This document shows positions 23,335 through 35,867 of a DNA stretch of 64,000 bases, in pieces (position 1 is the stretch's first letter; each line of letters begins with the position of its first letter). The position numbers and the translations under genes are program-made. The notes under the pieces were generated by a model that saw only the letters and a program-made list of their open reading frames with translations, made no database searches and was not told the DNA's origin. The stretch is from Chlamydoabsidia padenii (taxonomy: Eukaryota; Mucoromycota; Mucoromycetes; Mucorales; Cunninghamellaceae): the NCBI GenBank assembly GCA_025330725.1, contig JAIWND010000004.1, positions 310,001 through 374,000 on the forward strand, given 5' to 3'.

Positions 23335-23828
23335 TAGTGACAACCAATATCAATCCACTCCTTCCTAATGACAATATCCTTCAATATGAACAAACCGTTG
23401 CCTGGGATCACAATACAACACAATCAGACAGACTATATGGCCAGGAGATGGCAGGATTCTATACACGACCACCTGTTTCTTCCTTCACTCCATCACCACG
23501 AACGGACCAATACACATCACCCGTTGCACCCTCTTTATCAACCTCACCAGCATCATCCACTGCTGTGTTGACTCAAGATTCACTTCAATCAATATTTACT
23601 GTGGACGAAACCATGCCGGTAGGTCAAGAGTCTATGTATTTAGGGAATAGAGTGATGATGATGATGATGATGCCTTTGCAGGATCCTGCGTCTTGGCCCA
23701 CAGCTGCCACTTTTACTGGATCATCTCAATCGACACAACCTGCTTATCAACCTGCTTACTATCATTCTCAACAAAAACAACAAGAACAAGCTTACTGGGA
23801 TCCAACTTATCCTCAATCTTACATCTAG
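22820..23828 (+). CDS. Zn(II)2Cys6 fungal transcription factor
   Basis: Three exons (22820-22997, 23072-23230, 23338-23828) give 275 residues. The zinc cluster spans about residues 59-86: NAC-TNC-QKACKKC-DEGRAC-QRC-IKLGIADTC, fitting C-x2-C-x6-C-x5-C-x2-C-x8-C, with an extra Cys inside the x6 loop. It is followed by a very basic linker GVKRGPYKKR. The first intron cuts the first cysteine codon region, as in many zinc-cluster genes. The rest is Ser/Thr/Gln/Pro-rich, with a Met run (six ATG/GATG codons) and Tyr/Gln-rich C-terminus, likely activation sequence. There is no fungal_trans middle domain. Targets are unknown. A TATA box at about 22700 and a motif copy at 22676-22690 lie upstream. Confidence 0.9.
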
Positions 23829-24690
23829 TCTTCTCCCATCCTCTTTTACTTTATATCCACTCTTTTATTCACATGTTATTTACTTTATGCTTCCCTATAT
23901 ATGATACATTACATCTCTTTTTTATGTTTCCCCCCCATGATCTTATTCTTGTTACTTCTTCTTTTAATATGATTGTCATATGCTTATTTGTTTGTAACCC
24001 TTTCATTATTAGAACCCATTACCATTCTTTCTCCTTTTACGTTTTAGATGTATACTCTTATCCATCCATCCACTTCATTTGATTTAATATAAAGTTACAC
24101 TAAATAATAAAAAACATGCATTTGTCCAACGAAGTTTTTTTTTTTTTTTTTTTTTTTTAACTTTGGCTAATGCAAGACACTGTCGGGATTTGAAAACTGC
24201 ACACTTGCTTGAATAAACACAAAATGTCCATTGTATTTCGGGTGGAACATCACAAATGGTTGAACAATACATTTGCTTTTATTCCTTTTTTGGATATCAT
24301 CTCTTCTACCTTGATAGACTTGTACATAGCATGGCAGATCTATTTTTAACTTCACATATCTTTTAAAAGGCAGAGGATCGCATGTCAAACATGCTTCTTA
24401 CCTGGTACATGGTTGGTCTCAACGTAAACATAACCCTACATCAACCTTTTTTGTAGTTTCCTTCAGTCCTATCGGGATTTCAATGTTTTTTTTTTTGCAT
24501 GAATGTCGGAGGGTAAGAGGGTCAGTAACATGAAGACCAACAACAAACTTTATTAAAAAAGATTCTTTATTACAATAAAAAACTTTATAACACATCATAA
24601 AATACATACATACTACAAACTAAAGTAAATTAAATAACAACATACTATATTTAAAAAAAGGACACCATTATTTCGAGGAGTGGGAAGGGT
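23829..24690. other. Convergent intergenic region between the Zn-cluster and HSP104 genes
   Basis: No protein gene seen, although both flanking genes end here. It still holds two good copies of the promoter motif (24183-24197, 24472-24485), both on the + strand, and a T24 tract at 24135-24158. AATAAA/TTTATT signals for the two flanking genes lie near 24107 and 24570-24610. Confidence 0.5.
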
Positions 24691-27463
24691 TTAATCCAAG
24701 TCTTCATCAACGGCCATATCATTATCAGAGTCATTAGGTTCTTCTACTTCATAGTCGGATTCCATTTCGTGATTTCGAGCAATGGCAATTTGATTGTTTG
24801 CATCCACATCCACATGAGCGGTTTCCCCATTTCGCACACCACCATCAATGATCAATCGAGCCAAAGGATTTAATACTTGTTGCTGGATCAGTCTGTTCAA
24901 TGGTCGAGCACCAAATATTGGCTGGTAACCTTGTTCGCCCAACCAGACCTTTGCAGCATGGGAGACTTGGAGGGTGATTCGTCGGTCGGCCAAGCGAGTC
25001 GCCACTTCTTTGAGACGGACATCGACAATGTCAGTGATATTGTTTTGATTGAGTCTGTTGAAGATGACCAATTCATCGATTCGGTTGGTGAATTCTGGGC
25101 TAAAGTGTTGACGCACGATTTGAAGAATTTGTTCCTTGAGGATGACAGAGTCTGCTGCATTCACCATGTCGGATTGTTCGGCCAAGAGATGAGCACCCAG
25201 GTTAGAAGTCATGACCACAATCGTGTTTCTAAAGTCGATCTTGCGTCCTTTCGAATCGTGGACAAAGCCTTCGTCCAATACTTGAAGTAACACATTTGCC
25301 ACGTCCTTGTGAGCCTTTTCGAGTTCGTCCAAGAGTACCACCGCATAAGGCTTTCTTCTGACCTGTTCAAAGAGACCTCCCTGTTCATAGCCAACAAATC
25401 CCGGTGGTGAGCCGAGGAGCTTGGCCACGCTGTGTTGTTCCATCAGTTCGCTCATATCAATTCGGATCAGAGCACGTTCGTCGTTGAAGAGGAATTCAGC
25501 TAGAGATTTGCATAAGAGCGTTTTACCAGTACCAGTGGGACCCAAAAACATAAAGCTTGCCAAAGGTTTGTTAGGATTTTGTAGACCAGCCTTGGATAAT
25601 CGGATCGCATCAGAGACGGCACGAATAGCTTGATCTTGACCCACCACATGTTGTCGGATTTCAGTTTCCATATGCAGAAGCTTTTCCCGTTCTGTCTTGG
25701 CCAGATTTTGTACAGGAATACCAGTCCATCGAGATACCTGTTAAGAGACCAAAGAAAAAAAAAAAAGTCAACATCCAAGGCATTCATTCGTATACTTCCC
25801 TCCTCTTCTTCTTTTTCCTACTTACCACCTCCATAATTTGTTCAGGTCGCACCACTTCACTAAGCAGTTGATCAGTTTCTTGATTTCCATCCGCCATACC
25901 ATGTTGTTTTGCAGCTGTCAAGTTGGCAATCTTTTCTTCAGTGTTGGGGATCGCATAATATTCAATATCAGCCGCTGTCGCCAGATCGTATTGGTTCTTT
26001 GCTTCCACCGCTTTTTGCTTGAGTTGATCCAATTTTTGCTTGAGTTCCCGGATTTCATCCAATCGTCCCTTGACCATGTCGTACTTGAGCTTGATAGGTT
26101 TGAGTTGTTCTTGGATACTTGACATTTCTTCCCGGACCTTGGCCAATCGTTCTTGAGCTTCTTGGTTGTTCTTTTCCTTAGATAATGCCGTAGATTCCAC
26201 CTCCAGCTGGAAGAGTTTGCGTTCCAGGATATCGATTTCTTCAGGTTTTGAATCCAGTTGCACCCTTTGACTGGCAGCAGCTTCATCAATCAAATCAATA
26301 GCCTTGTCAGGTAAAAATCGAGCAGAGATATATCGATCGGAGAGTTGAGCAGCTGCGACCAAAGCAGAGTCCGTGATTTTGACACCATGATAGCTTTCAT
26401 ACCGTTCCTTGAGACCACGTAGAATTGATATGGTAGCAGATACAGAAGGTTCACCAACATCCACCTTTTGGAATCGTCGTTCGAATGCTGGATCTTTTTC
26501 GATTTGTTGGTATTCCGTCAAAGTTGTCGCACCAATACACCGAAGTTCACCACGAGCTAGCATCGGTTTCAACATGTTCGCTGTATCAAGCGAACCTTCA
26601 CCTTTGCCAGCCCCCAATACAGTATGGATTTCATCAATAAACAAGATCACACCTTCTTTAGATTCCTTGACTTCGTTGAGCACCGCTTTGAGTCGTTCTT
26701 CAAATTCACCACGATATTTAGCCCCCGCGATCAAAGCACCCATGTCCAAAGAGAAGAGTTTGCATTGTAATGTCTGAGGCACATCACGTTCCACAATCCG
26801 ACGAGCCAATCCTTCAGCAATTGCAGTCTTGCCCACACCAGGTTCACCAATAAGCACCGGATTGTTCTTGGTTCGTCGAGCCAAAATACGTACCACTCGC
26901 CTGATTTCTTCATCACGGCCAATAACAGGATCGAGTTTACCAGAGGCTGCTTGAGCTGTCAGATCGATGGCATACTTGCTGAGGGCTTCGTATGCTTCTT
27001 CGGCGTTTTTGCTTTCCACCCTTCGATTTCCACGTACTTGAGCCACCGCGTTTTCCAGAGCCTTCTTCGTCACACCGACATCCTTCATTGGTTGGAAGCT
27101 TGTAGGGTCGTCAGCCAGGGCAAGAATCAAGTGGTCCACAGAGATGTATGAATCTTTTTGGTTCTTCATATGTGTCTTGGCCTGTTGGAGGAGTTTGGAA
27201 GCCTGAGGACTGATACTGACTTCAGTAGGTGGAGGATCTTGACTGGCCAATTGCACCACTTTTCGTTTATATCCACGTTCGACAGCTTGAGATTCCACAC
27301 CAGCTTTTTCCAGAATAGACTTGAAGAGAGATTGACCATCGGTTTCATCGAATAAAGCGCAAGCAATGTGAGCCGGCATGAGTTGTGAGTTGCCGTATGA
27401 TAAAGCGAGACTTTGTGCTTGTCCCAGTACTTTTTCCACTTTGTCTGTGAATTCCATTCCAGC

Positions 27464-27466
<3 letters not shown>
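24691..27466 (-). CDS. HSP104: Hsp104-type ClpB disaggregase (cytosolic/nuclear)
   Basis: Two exons (27466-25826 and 25737-24691) give 895 residues. Order: Clp N-domain repeats (about 1-150), AAA module 1 with Walker [10 protein letters not shown] (about 205) and Walker [12 protein letters not shown], the Leu/Lys/Glu-rich middle coiled coil (about 400-540), AAA module 2 beginning VSRWTGIPV with Walker A GPTGTGKT (about 612) and Walker [12 protein letters not shown], and an acidic tail ending AVDEDLD. No mitochondrial presequence is present and the N-domain is intact, so this is Hsp104 rather than Hsp78. It works with Hsp70 to resolubilise aggregates. The 5' UTR has a CAA repeat, and heat-shock elements sit upstream of a TATA box. 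Confidence 0.97.

Positions 27467-27467
<1 letters not shown>

Positions 27468-27495
<28 letters not shown>
27468..27495 (+). repeat. (GTT)n repeat in the HSP104 5' UTR
   Basis: About nine GTT units (CAA on the transcribed strand) end directly at the HSP104 start codon. Unstructured CAA leaders are associated with efficient scanning; that role is an inference here. Confidence 0.85.
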
Positions 27496-27496
<1 letters not shown>

Positions 27497-27589
27497 ATGG
27501 ATTACGAGATTGAATAAGAATAAAGTAAATTGTTGAATAAAAAGTTAAAGAAGTGAAGGAGAAAAAAAGAAAAAAATTAAGACAGGGGA

Positions 27590-27672
27590 ATATATATATT
27601 CTTGAACCTTTCCCCACCAGTGCCGCCCAGTAAAATCCAGAAACTTCTGGTCTAGAATATTTCAACTCCCGC
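27590..27672 (-). promoter_or_regulatory. HSP104 heat-shock promoter: TATA box and heat-shock elements
   Basis: On the minus strand a TATA-like run (27590-27600) sits about 130 bp before the ATG. Directly upstream lie alternating TTC/GAA units: TTC-nn-GAA-nn-TTT at 27599-27611, and a cluster at 27640-27663 with GAA-nn-TTC followed by GAA and TTC units. Inverted nGAAn repeats are the established Hsf1 binding pattern. A copy of the recurrent promoter motif overlaps the distal end (27656-27672). Confidence 0.75.
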
Positions 27673-28491
27673 TCTCCGCTCTGTTTCGACATATGCCTGT
27701 AGATTTGAAACCAATATCGCATACATCTGACCACATTTTTGATGGGCCAAAAAAAAAAACATTGTGATTATAAAAAAAGCATTTGCATGATGAAAAAGAC
27801 AAGCTTCCAGCCAATCATTGTCTTGTGGTCCAGACTTGCTTCCGGATGAGCGGTCTTTCAAATAACAAGGTCCTTTTACGACCTATTTTTTAGGTTTCTT
27901 CACCTGCATAGTGATTGAATAAAAAACAAGCCTCCCATCATCCACTACTTCAAAACTATGTATTAGATCGTCCTTTTGCATGAATCCAATTTCTACACAG
28001 TTTCACCTGCCCTCGTTTATTTATGCATGAACACTCTTACGTAGCATCGTTATCAGCCAGCATGATCAGGGCTCTCCTTATTAAGTCATGCTTTCTTTTA
28101 AATAAATATTCTTTTTTAAAATATAGACTACCCCCCTTGTACCTCCATCAAACCCGGTCTTTTCAGGAGTGGGTTCCAATATTTGGTTGGTCCTACATCA
28201 AGTAGACACATCTCTTTGGGGGGGGTGATCAAGATTCATGCAAGCGGAATTTGAAATTTCTAAAAAGAGCATGATCCCTATACCTGCCCAAACCCTTGTA
28301 CATACTGTATCCTAATACAAACATTGACATACATCCATCATTATCCCAGTACCCATTTCCAAAGACAAGTTGTTTGATATATAAAATCAGTTTATTTCAT
28401 TTTTTTTATATATTGGAAAATAACTAGGTCTATGTACAAAATTTATAAAGATAATAAAACAAAAAAAAAGAGAGAGAGAGAGGAAGAGTAA
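27673..28491. other. Intergenic region between HSP104 and the NRPS-like gene
   Basis: No gene seen. One good motif copy lies at 28244-28260, far from any recognised start codon. A minus-strand AATAAA for the NRPS-like gene lies near 28390. Confidence 0.5.
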
Positions 28492-31400
28492 CTAGTAAAA
28501 GTCTATAAAGGCCCTTAAACTACGGACCGAGAATCGTTTGGAGTGACCACGTTTGTGAGATTGCTGAGCAGTAATATCTTCACCAGGCCAGCCCTGCCAG
28601 ATGGACTTTTGATCAGTGACTTCACCAGATACAATCAAAGTGTGTTCCAACAAAGTTGTGTCTTCACGCATACGAGCACCTGAGAGTAAACGAGATCCAG
28701 ATCGAAGGACAGAGCCAGCACCCACACGAAGAGGATTGATAGAGAATTGACCTCGAGAGTTCAAATGGCACACCAGAGATGCTTCGTCCACCGCCACATC
28801 ATCTTCCAAAGTCACCAAATCAGCTTCAGTCATCATAGGATCACCACCGTTAGGATATAAACACACACGTTTACCAATATTGCATCCCAGGCCACGGAAG
28901 AAGAGCACCAACCAAGCGGATCCAGTAATCAGATTCAATACATCATGGCGCATAGCTTGTTGGATCGAGATGTGGAATTGCCAGCGTTGACAGTAAGAGG
29001 AAACATCCCAGTTGTAAGAGCCTTGTTTACGACGACCAAAGAGTGCCCATTTCATACCGATTTCAAATAACATGGCCAAGATTGCAAGCAGTGTTACAGA
29101 AGTACACACGACAGCAAGGATGATCACAAATGTTACACCTTCACGATTACCTTCAAACAATCGAGACACCGTCTTTTCTTCAGCATGCAAGTCATAATGA
29201 TAGCGTTCAGATACCGCGGCTACTTGGATGGCCGATGTCACAGGCACAGACCAATAAACAGATCCAAAGACTTGCATAAAAAAGTTGTAAGGCACCAAAA
29301 GTAAAAGAGGAGCCACAAAGTAGTTGGCCTTGCGTTGGTAAAAGGCACGACCAAAAGGTGTTATCGTATCGTTTTCGTCTGCGATTTTTTCACTGTTGTA
29401 ATCTTGAGCATCGCCATCACTGAATTTGAATGCATTACCGCCACGAGAACCAACCCAGGTTGAGCCAGGAGAGAGCTTGAAGTGTTTCTTTAGTAGACCA
29501 CCCGACCCAAGGACAGCCTTGCGACCAATCTGAGAGCCAGGTAATAAGATACATCGATCAGCCACCATCGCACCATCGCAGATTGTTACAGGAGCAGATT
29601 CAGTCGTATCAGAGCAAAGTACATGTGTACGGGAGCCAAACACCACATCGTTACCCACGTTCAACAAGTCGAATTCAACAATACGGATCCCACTACCAGG
29701 CCAGTACACACGTTTACCAATGTTAGCACCGAGCATACGGTAGATTATACTGATCAGTTCATAATGGGTGCCGAGTCGCTTGGTCACACCATGAAAATCA
29801 CCACCAGGTAAGAGCTTTTCCATAAGCCAGAAGCGCATCAAAGAGACTTGATCAAGACGACGAGGACCTGCTTTGAATTTACCGATAACCAATCGCTTGA
29901 AGATGATCACCACAAAGAGATACAAGAAGGGTACCACATTGTCTCGGACGACCACAGCCAAAAAGTGATAACCAACACGTTCAGGAGCAGCAAAGTAGAG
30001 GATGACTTCGGTGAATTGATTGGCAGTGACATTTGTGAAGAAGACTTCGGCAGTGAGCAAGTAGATCACACCAAACCATGGCATAAATGAGATAAAGTTG
30101 ATGATAACAATCAAAGGCCAGCCTACCAAGAGTTGGAGGAGGAGATGAGGTTGAGGAAAGTTGGTACGGCAAAGTTCAGCATACGCCATGCCTTCGGGTG
30201 TATCCAAATGAGCAGAGCCACCAGACTTGACATCGTACGAATGAGAAGAAGTCAAAGGACCCATCACGGTACCTGAAGGAAGATGAGATCCAGAGGCCAC
30301 AACAGATTTCAATCCCACGATACAGTTGTTGCCTACCACCACTTCAGACATATTCATATGACCCCTTGTCAAGGTAAAAGGACGCACCGAGCAATTGTCA
30401 AAAGAGCAGTTATCACCAATTGTCACGAGATCGAATTCTTGAATATCCGCATGAATATCCACACAGCAGTTTTTACCAACCTTGGCACCCATCATGCGAA
30501 GATACCAGCAATACCAAGTAGGGTTCATCTTAAAGACACCACGTCCAGCAATTCGACAAATTTGATGCACAAACCACCAGCGCAAATAGTATTGGCCCCA
30601 AAGAGGATATCGACCAGCACGATATTTACCAATGACAATCCACTTTGTAATGATAGCAATGAAGGGGAATACAAACGCCGTTGCAGTACGAGCGATCACC
30701 AAAGCCAAGACCAATTGAACCAGACGGTAAAAGTGGTTGTGTGTCTTATCCCAGCTGTTGGCCAAGACTACCAACATGTTTGCAAACAGGAACCAACTGA
30801 CGGTGATACGCATAGGTCGCAATAAGTAGACCGAGATGGACTGGATCAACATAGGGAAGAAGCCAAAGGGGTTCTTGGCACCACTAGGAGCACGTTTCGC
30901 CATTCGTTCCTTGTAGGCCGCACTGTCGAGAGTTTGATCCGCTTCGTTTTCTTCATCGCCACCAATGGCACCAATACCTTGAGTGAGAAGAGGATGATCC
31001 TTGGCAATCTTTTCAGAGCATACCTTGGCAAGACCAGCTGGTGTGCGCTTATCTTCATCATAAAGACAAGTGACAGGAAGGACTACGCCAAGCTTGGATC
31101 GGATTTGAGAGATCAAGAAGCCACTTTTCAGCGAGTTGCCACCATATTCGAAAAAGTCACCATTCAAAGGGAAGCTAGCACCAGCCGATTTCTTGTCATC
31201 CAAAGGCTTGACACCCAACACAAAAGCAAAGATATCACGCATAACCATAGCAACAGGATCATTAGCAATAGCTTCGTTTTCATCATCTTGACCAGCAAGT
31301 TTTTGGAGGTTTTCTTGATCCACAGTACCATCGGTGTTTTGAATGATTTCATCAACAATGACAATGCGTTTGGGAAGCATGTAATCATGGACTTGAGTTT

Positions 31401-33684
31401 GCAAATAAATATGAAGTTGTTTTGCTAATCCTTGAGCATGTTGATCATCTTGGGTTTGTTGAGGTTGTTGTTGAGTAGGTCCATTGGTCACCACAAATGC
31501 AATTACTTGTCTGTCGATAGGATTACGGAAAGCAGCACAATCAGTCACTTGAGGATACTTCATCAGACAGGCCACCATATCATCCATAGACCAGGTTACC
31601 GTTCGCTTGGGAATAGGATCAGTCAGGGGTGCACCTTTTTCGGGACAGTCGGCTTCATAAAGGCGCTGTGACACATTGAGGTTGCTTTCAGAGTCTAGCA
31701 CTTCAGGAATATCCAATCGTTCGGCCAACTTGATTCGTAGTGGTTTATTGACAGCATTCTTTGGGATGTTGTCCATATACACCAATACTTGAGGAAGTTT
31801 AGATTGATGCAGTGATTTACCAAGGAATGTTCGAAGAGATCGGAGATCGGGTCGGTGTTGTCGTTCTATTAAGGAATATCGGTTAATGAAGTGATCTGTG
31901 CAACAAACTGAGACATGCGTACTGTTTTTTTTTTTTTTGCTTACCATGTGTAACAATAACCACTCCGATTGTTTCTTGCAAAGTTTCGTGAGAGACAGAG
32001 AAGGCCAGAGTTTGAGCAACCCGAGGATGAGCAAGGACAGCTTCTTCGATTTCAAACGGAGAGATGATTTCACCACCACGATTGATGATTTCTTTAGACC
32101 GACCAGTAATGTAGAGATAGCCATCTTCCAAGTAACCCATATCACCAGTGTCAAACCAGCCATCGGCATCAAATGTGTCGGTATTGTCAATACCTTCATA
32201 ACCATCAAAACAAGGAGCACCACGGACCATGATGTGACCCACAAGACCATCTTTGGCAACACGGACGGAGTTATTAAAAATAGCGATTTCCGGACCAACC
32301 GGCAGACCAGAAGTACCTTCACGATCTAGACAATAGTCGCGCGGAGGAGTAGAGATGGGCATGCATTCAGTCATACCATAAGAAGGTAACACAGTAGAGC
32401 ATGGAAAGTAGCTTTTCAGTTCCCGAGCCAACATTGGTAACAGACCACCACCAGCATTGCAAATCATCTTGACAAATCGGCGTCGGCTATCAGGTACATT
32501 CCGCATAGATCCTTCTTGAAGAATAGCTTGATGCATAGTTGGTACAGCATAATACCAAACTTGAGTTCCCTTTTGTTGTAAATCCAGGATATCCCAAAAC
32601 ATGGAAGCATCGAATCCCTAAAAAAAGAAGAAAGAAAGAAAGAAAGAAAGAAAAAAATGCCATCAGTACGGAGTTCAATTACGTAGGTTTCAGTTGACAT
32701 TACCTTGCACAAGATGACAGTACCCGCTGTAAAGATAGGAGCAAAGAGATTTCGAATGATACCACCAACATGGAAGAGAGGCATCATATTGACATTGATA
32801 TCGGTATTACGGAGACCCCAAGAGAATGCCACACAAGTTGTACCCACACACAATGTTCGAAGTCGGTAAGGCACAGTCTTTTTTTTACCACTGGTTCCAG
32901 ATGTTTGAAGAATCATGGCAATATCATCAGGTTGATTAGGAGTAGAAGCATCCACCAAAAGAGTCGAGTCATGTTTCCTTGTAGCATCACCAAAGAGAGA
33001 GAAGGTGATATCATTTCCATGTTCACTAGATGTTTCCAGACCAATCAATTGTAAACCACCATGTCTAAATGTTTTGACCAAGGGATCATTGTCGTTTTGT
33101 AGTTTGGAGAATGGAATGATGACAGATTGTACACTCATATTCTTAAAGTCGTTGAGTAGTTCTTCAGGAGTGAGGTTAGCATTGGAAGGAGCGCATGTAC
33201 AATATGTCATCACCGATAAAAGACATAAACCAAGAGAAGGACCATCAGGAAGACAAACACCAACACGAGAGCCACGAGACAGACCAAATTGAGCCAAGTT
33301 GAATGATTTTTGAATAAAAGAATAGACTTGGTTGTGTGTAATGAAGGAAGGTTGTGGTGATGAGGCAGACGGTGGAGAAGAGATGGCAGGTTGATCTGAG
33401 GAGCTAATAAAGTCCAGTAATGAGTCAAACTGTAATGTGCGATTCACCAGACTACCCATGGCTTCTTCTGGTCGTTTCAATTTGCTGTTGGAGTTTTCAG
33501 ACATAAAACCTTGGAAAGTGACATCCAATAGGCTCATGACATATTCAAAGCTGTTGTTGGAAACAGTTTTGCCACTGGTGGAGGGTGACCTTGAGACGCA
33601 AGTTGAGGCTGTCCCATTTGATGTGCTTGATAGAGTGCTGATAGACCGGTTTAGGTTATTGCTAGAATTTGGTGAAGATGTCAT
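28492..33684 (-). CDS. NRPS-like synthetase: adenylation, carrier, membrane and three beta-helix domains (poly-lysine synthetase-like)
   Basis: Three exons (33684-32704, 32617-31945, 31865-28492) give 1,675 residues. Adenylation domain about 85-650: ILQTSGTSGKKK (A3), YGMTECMP (A5), WFDTGDMG (A7), GRSKEIINRGGEI (A8) and a Lys-containing A10-like KNAVNKPLRIKL. A second AMP-binding C-like segment follows (about 650-750). A carrier domain with GGNSL, the phosphopantetheine serine, lies near 795. The rest alternates membrane segments with three hexapeptide left-handed beta-helix blocks near 1014-1085, 1263-1335 and 1547-1640 (each opening G-x-x-x-G-K). A-T-membrane-triplicate layout is that of epsilon-poly-L-lysine synthetase (Pls) and fungal relatives. 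The product is not predictable from sequence; amino-acid polymer synthesis at a membrane is an inference. Confidence 0.88.
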
Positions 33685-35420
33685 GTTGTTGTGATTGTTG
33701 CCAGTTGTTGAGTGAGTTTTTTTATTTTGTTAATACAGGTGCACGAAGGTTACAAAAGAATAATATAAAAGGGGGATGATGATACAAATAGTAAAATGAC
33801 AAAAAAAGATAGTGTTGGTGTCTTTTATAACAAATGCAATATGAGAATGTATGGATATATAATAAGAAGATAAAAAAAAAAAAAAAATCAAATGTACAGG
33901 AATAAGAGGAAGAAAAGGGAAGAAAGAAAAAATTGTTCCTTTATACTTTAATAAGATTGAATTCAAGCATCCTAATTGGGTCAAGTCCCAGATCTTCAAA
34001 ATTTATTCAAAACCCGCCACACCTTGTCAGGTTTCATTTTTGCTAATTAGTTCTTCACCCCCTTTCCTCTATCACCCGTTCCCCTTATCCCCTACTCCCC
34101 TAAATCTTTTTTTTTATAGACTCCCCCTCCCCCCAGATTGTATCAATGCACAACATCAAGGTTTGTTCTTTTTTAACTGAACCAAACAGCATCGATGTTG
34201 AAAAATAGTGGTCTGAGTATGATCCAACAGATAAAAATGGTGTATTTTAAACGCCGATTGAAATAAAGAGTCGATCCTTTTTTACTTGTCTAGGCTTATA
34301 CAGTAACGTACTAAGTAACTAGTTAATTTAAATGTGTTTCTATGTTGGGTAATACAATCATTATGGTCTCTCTTTTTTTTTTCCTTTCCTTTTTTCATCC
34401 CATTGTTTATACTTTCTTTTTCCTCCCAACATGATTTAAAAAAAAAAAAGAATAATACTTTTTCAACACCGCCAAACAGACCAATTCCATTCCAATTGGT
34501 TGATCTGGTATCAATGTCTTTTCTATGACTTTGTCTTTGTGATTGGTTCCGTAGCGATTCTACTTGGATTGTGGAGTCTAAAAATATCAACGATTCTGGA
34601 ACATTAAGTAGTTTGCCCTATCATATTACCTATGACATAGTGCCATTACCCTATGATACGTTCTTTTTTATCAACCCGGGAAACATAGAAAACGACTCTT
34701 CCGAAAAGAAGGGGGAGGGTGGGTTTGAGGGGTGTGGTTGGCGGAGTTGCCTCTCTTTTTTTTTACATATTACATAGTCGAGTCGACCGCATAGTTTACC
34801 CTTTGTAAGCGAGTCATCTACTTTCCTTTGAACACGTTTCTCATTTTACTTGACCCCCTGGAGTACTTACCGTAAACTATTTTTATATTGTTTCTTTAGA
34901 AAGGAAAATCCCTTTTTTAATGCAAAAAGGGCATATACTATTCATGTAGAACATGTCAAGATTCAAATCCCGCTAGTGTAACTTTAAAGCTTCAAAGGCG
35001 TTTTTTACATCCGAACTTGACCAAGCTAACCATAGCAAATGAAAGTAATCAATGAGATCGTTTGAAAAGTGATAACAATGATGAAATGGATCAAGCAGTA
35101 TGTTCTATTCGAAAACAACGAGCATACATATACATTTCATGCATTGATATGTCCGTACGATTGTACACGGAACCTCCCTTTTCCCGGGAATAGGGTCATG
35201 ATTTATACATCTTTTGCTGGAAGAAACGTATATACATAGGGAAGTATGCATAATAGCTTTCTCTCCCCCCCCACTTTTGCAGAAAACATGCATGATAATT
35301 CGTTAAGAACTTTTCTCTTTTTCTTTTGCTTCTTCTTCCGTTTTAGAGCGGACTTTTAACATTTGCCTTTTTTGAGTCCCCATCCCTGAAATCTACTTCA
35401 TTTCTCAAGTGTCTCGAACA

Positions 35421-35470
<50 letters not shown>

Positions 35471-35867
35471 AAAGGTACGTATACAAAAAGAACAAAGTTT
35501 ACTCATAGTCTCATTTTGGGAGTGTGTACATTCTTTAGAACACTTTTGATCAAAGTCGATCAATCGTTTATTTTTGGAAAAGAGTGAAATGTCTCCTTAA
35601 TAGTAGCCCTTCAAATGATCCAATATATGAGTAACTTTTTAGTGCGAAACGTACTACAATGAACCTTTTTAAAGAAACATGAATGAATGTGTCAAAGCAT
35701 GATTGTTCAGGCACCACTTTTCCAAGCAAAAGTCCGCATTTTTGTCGGTGTTCGAAATAATAAGCCATCGCCGGAAACTTGAGATTTAGCGGGTGTATGG
35801 GGTTTGTTTTTAATTTTCTCTTTTTTACTCTTCCTTTTGTTTAACACCCACACATTGATAACAAACA
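33685..35867. other. Large intergenic region between the NRPS-like gene and TOM70
   Basis: About 2.2 kb with no gene I can support. It holds inverted motif copies at 34005-34018 and 34961-34973, a T44 tract at 35423-35466, several C-rich stretches, and a partial motif (agatttagcgggtg, 35783-35796) about 75 bp before the TOM70 ATG. An unrecognised non-coding RNA is possible. Confidence 0.5.
35423..35466 (+). repeat. T44 homopolymer
   Basis: Uninterrupted T run about 400 bp upstream of TOM70, probably nucleosome-excluding and length-unstable. Confidence 0.9.

Noticed and set aside
31866..32322. Long frame suggesting an independent start for the NRPS-like C-terminal part
   Set aside because: This stretch is the wrong frame of exon 2 plus intron; the correct frame enters exon 3 by splicing at 31865.
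33730..34600. Several short frames on both strands between the NRPS-like gene and TOM70
   Set aside because: They are driven by homopolymer tracts, share no motif with known families and lack consistent splice sites.
34940..34980. tRNA gene suggested by a B-box-like TTCAAATCCCGC
   Set aside because: No A box, no cloverleaf and no acceptor stem can be drawn; the string is the reverse of the recurrent promoter motif.
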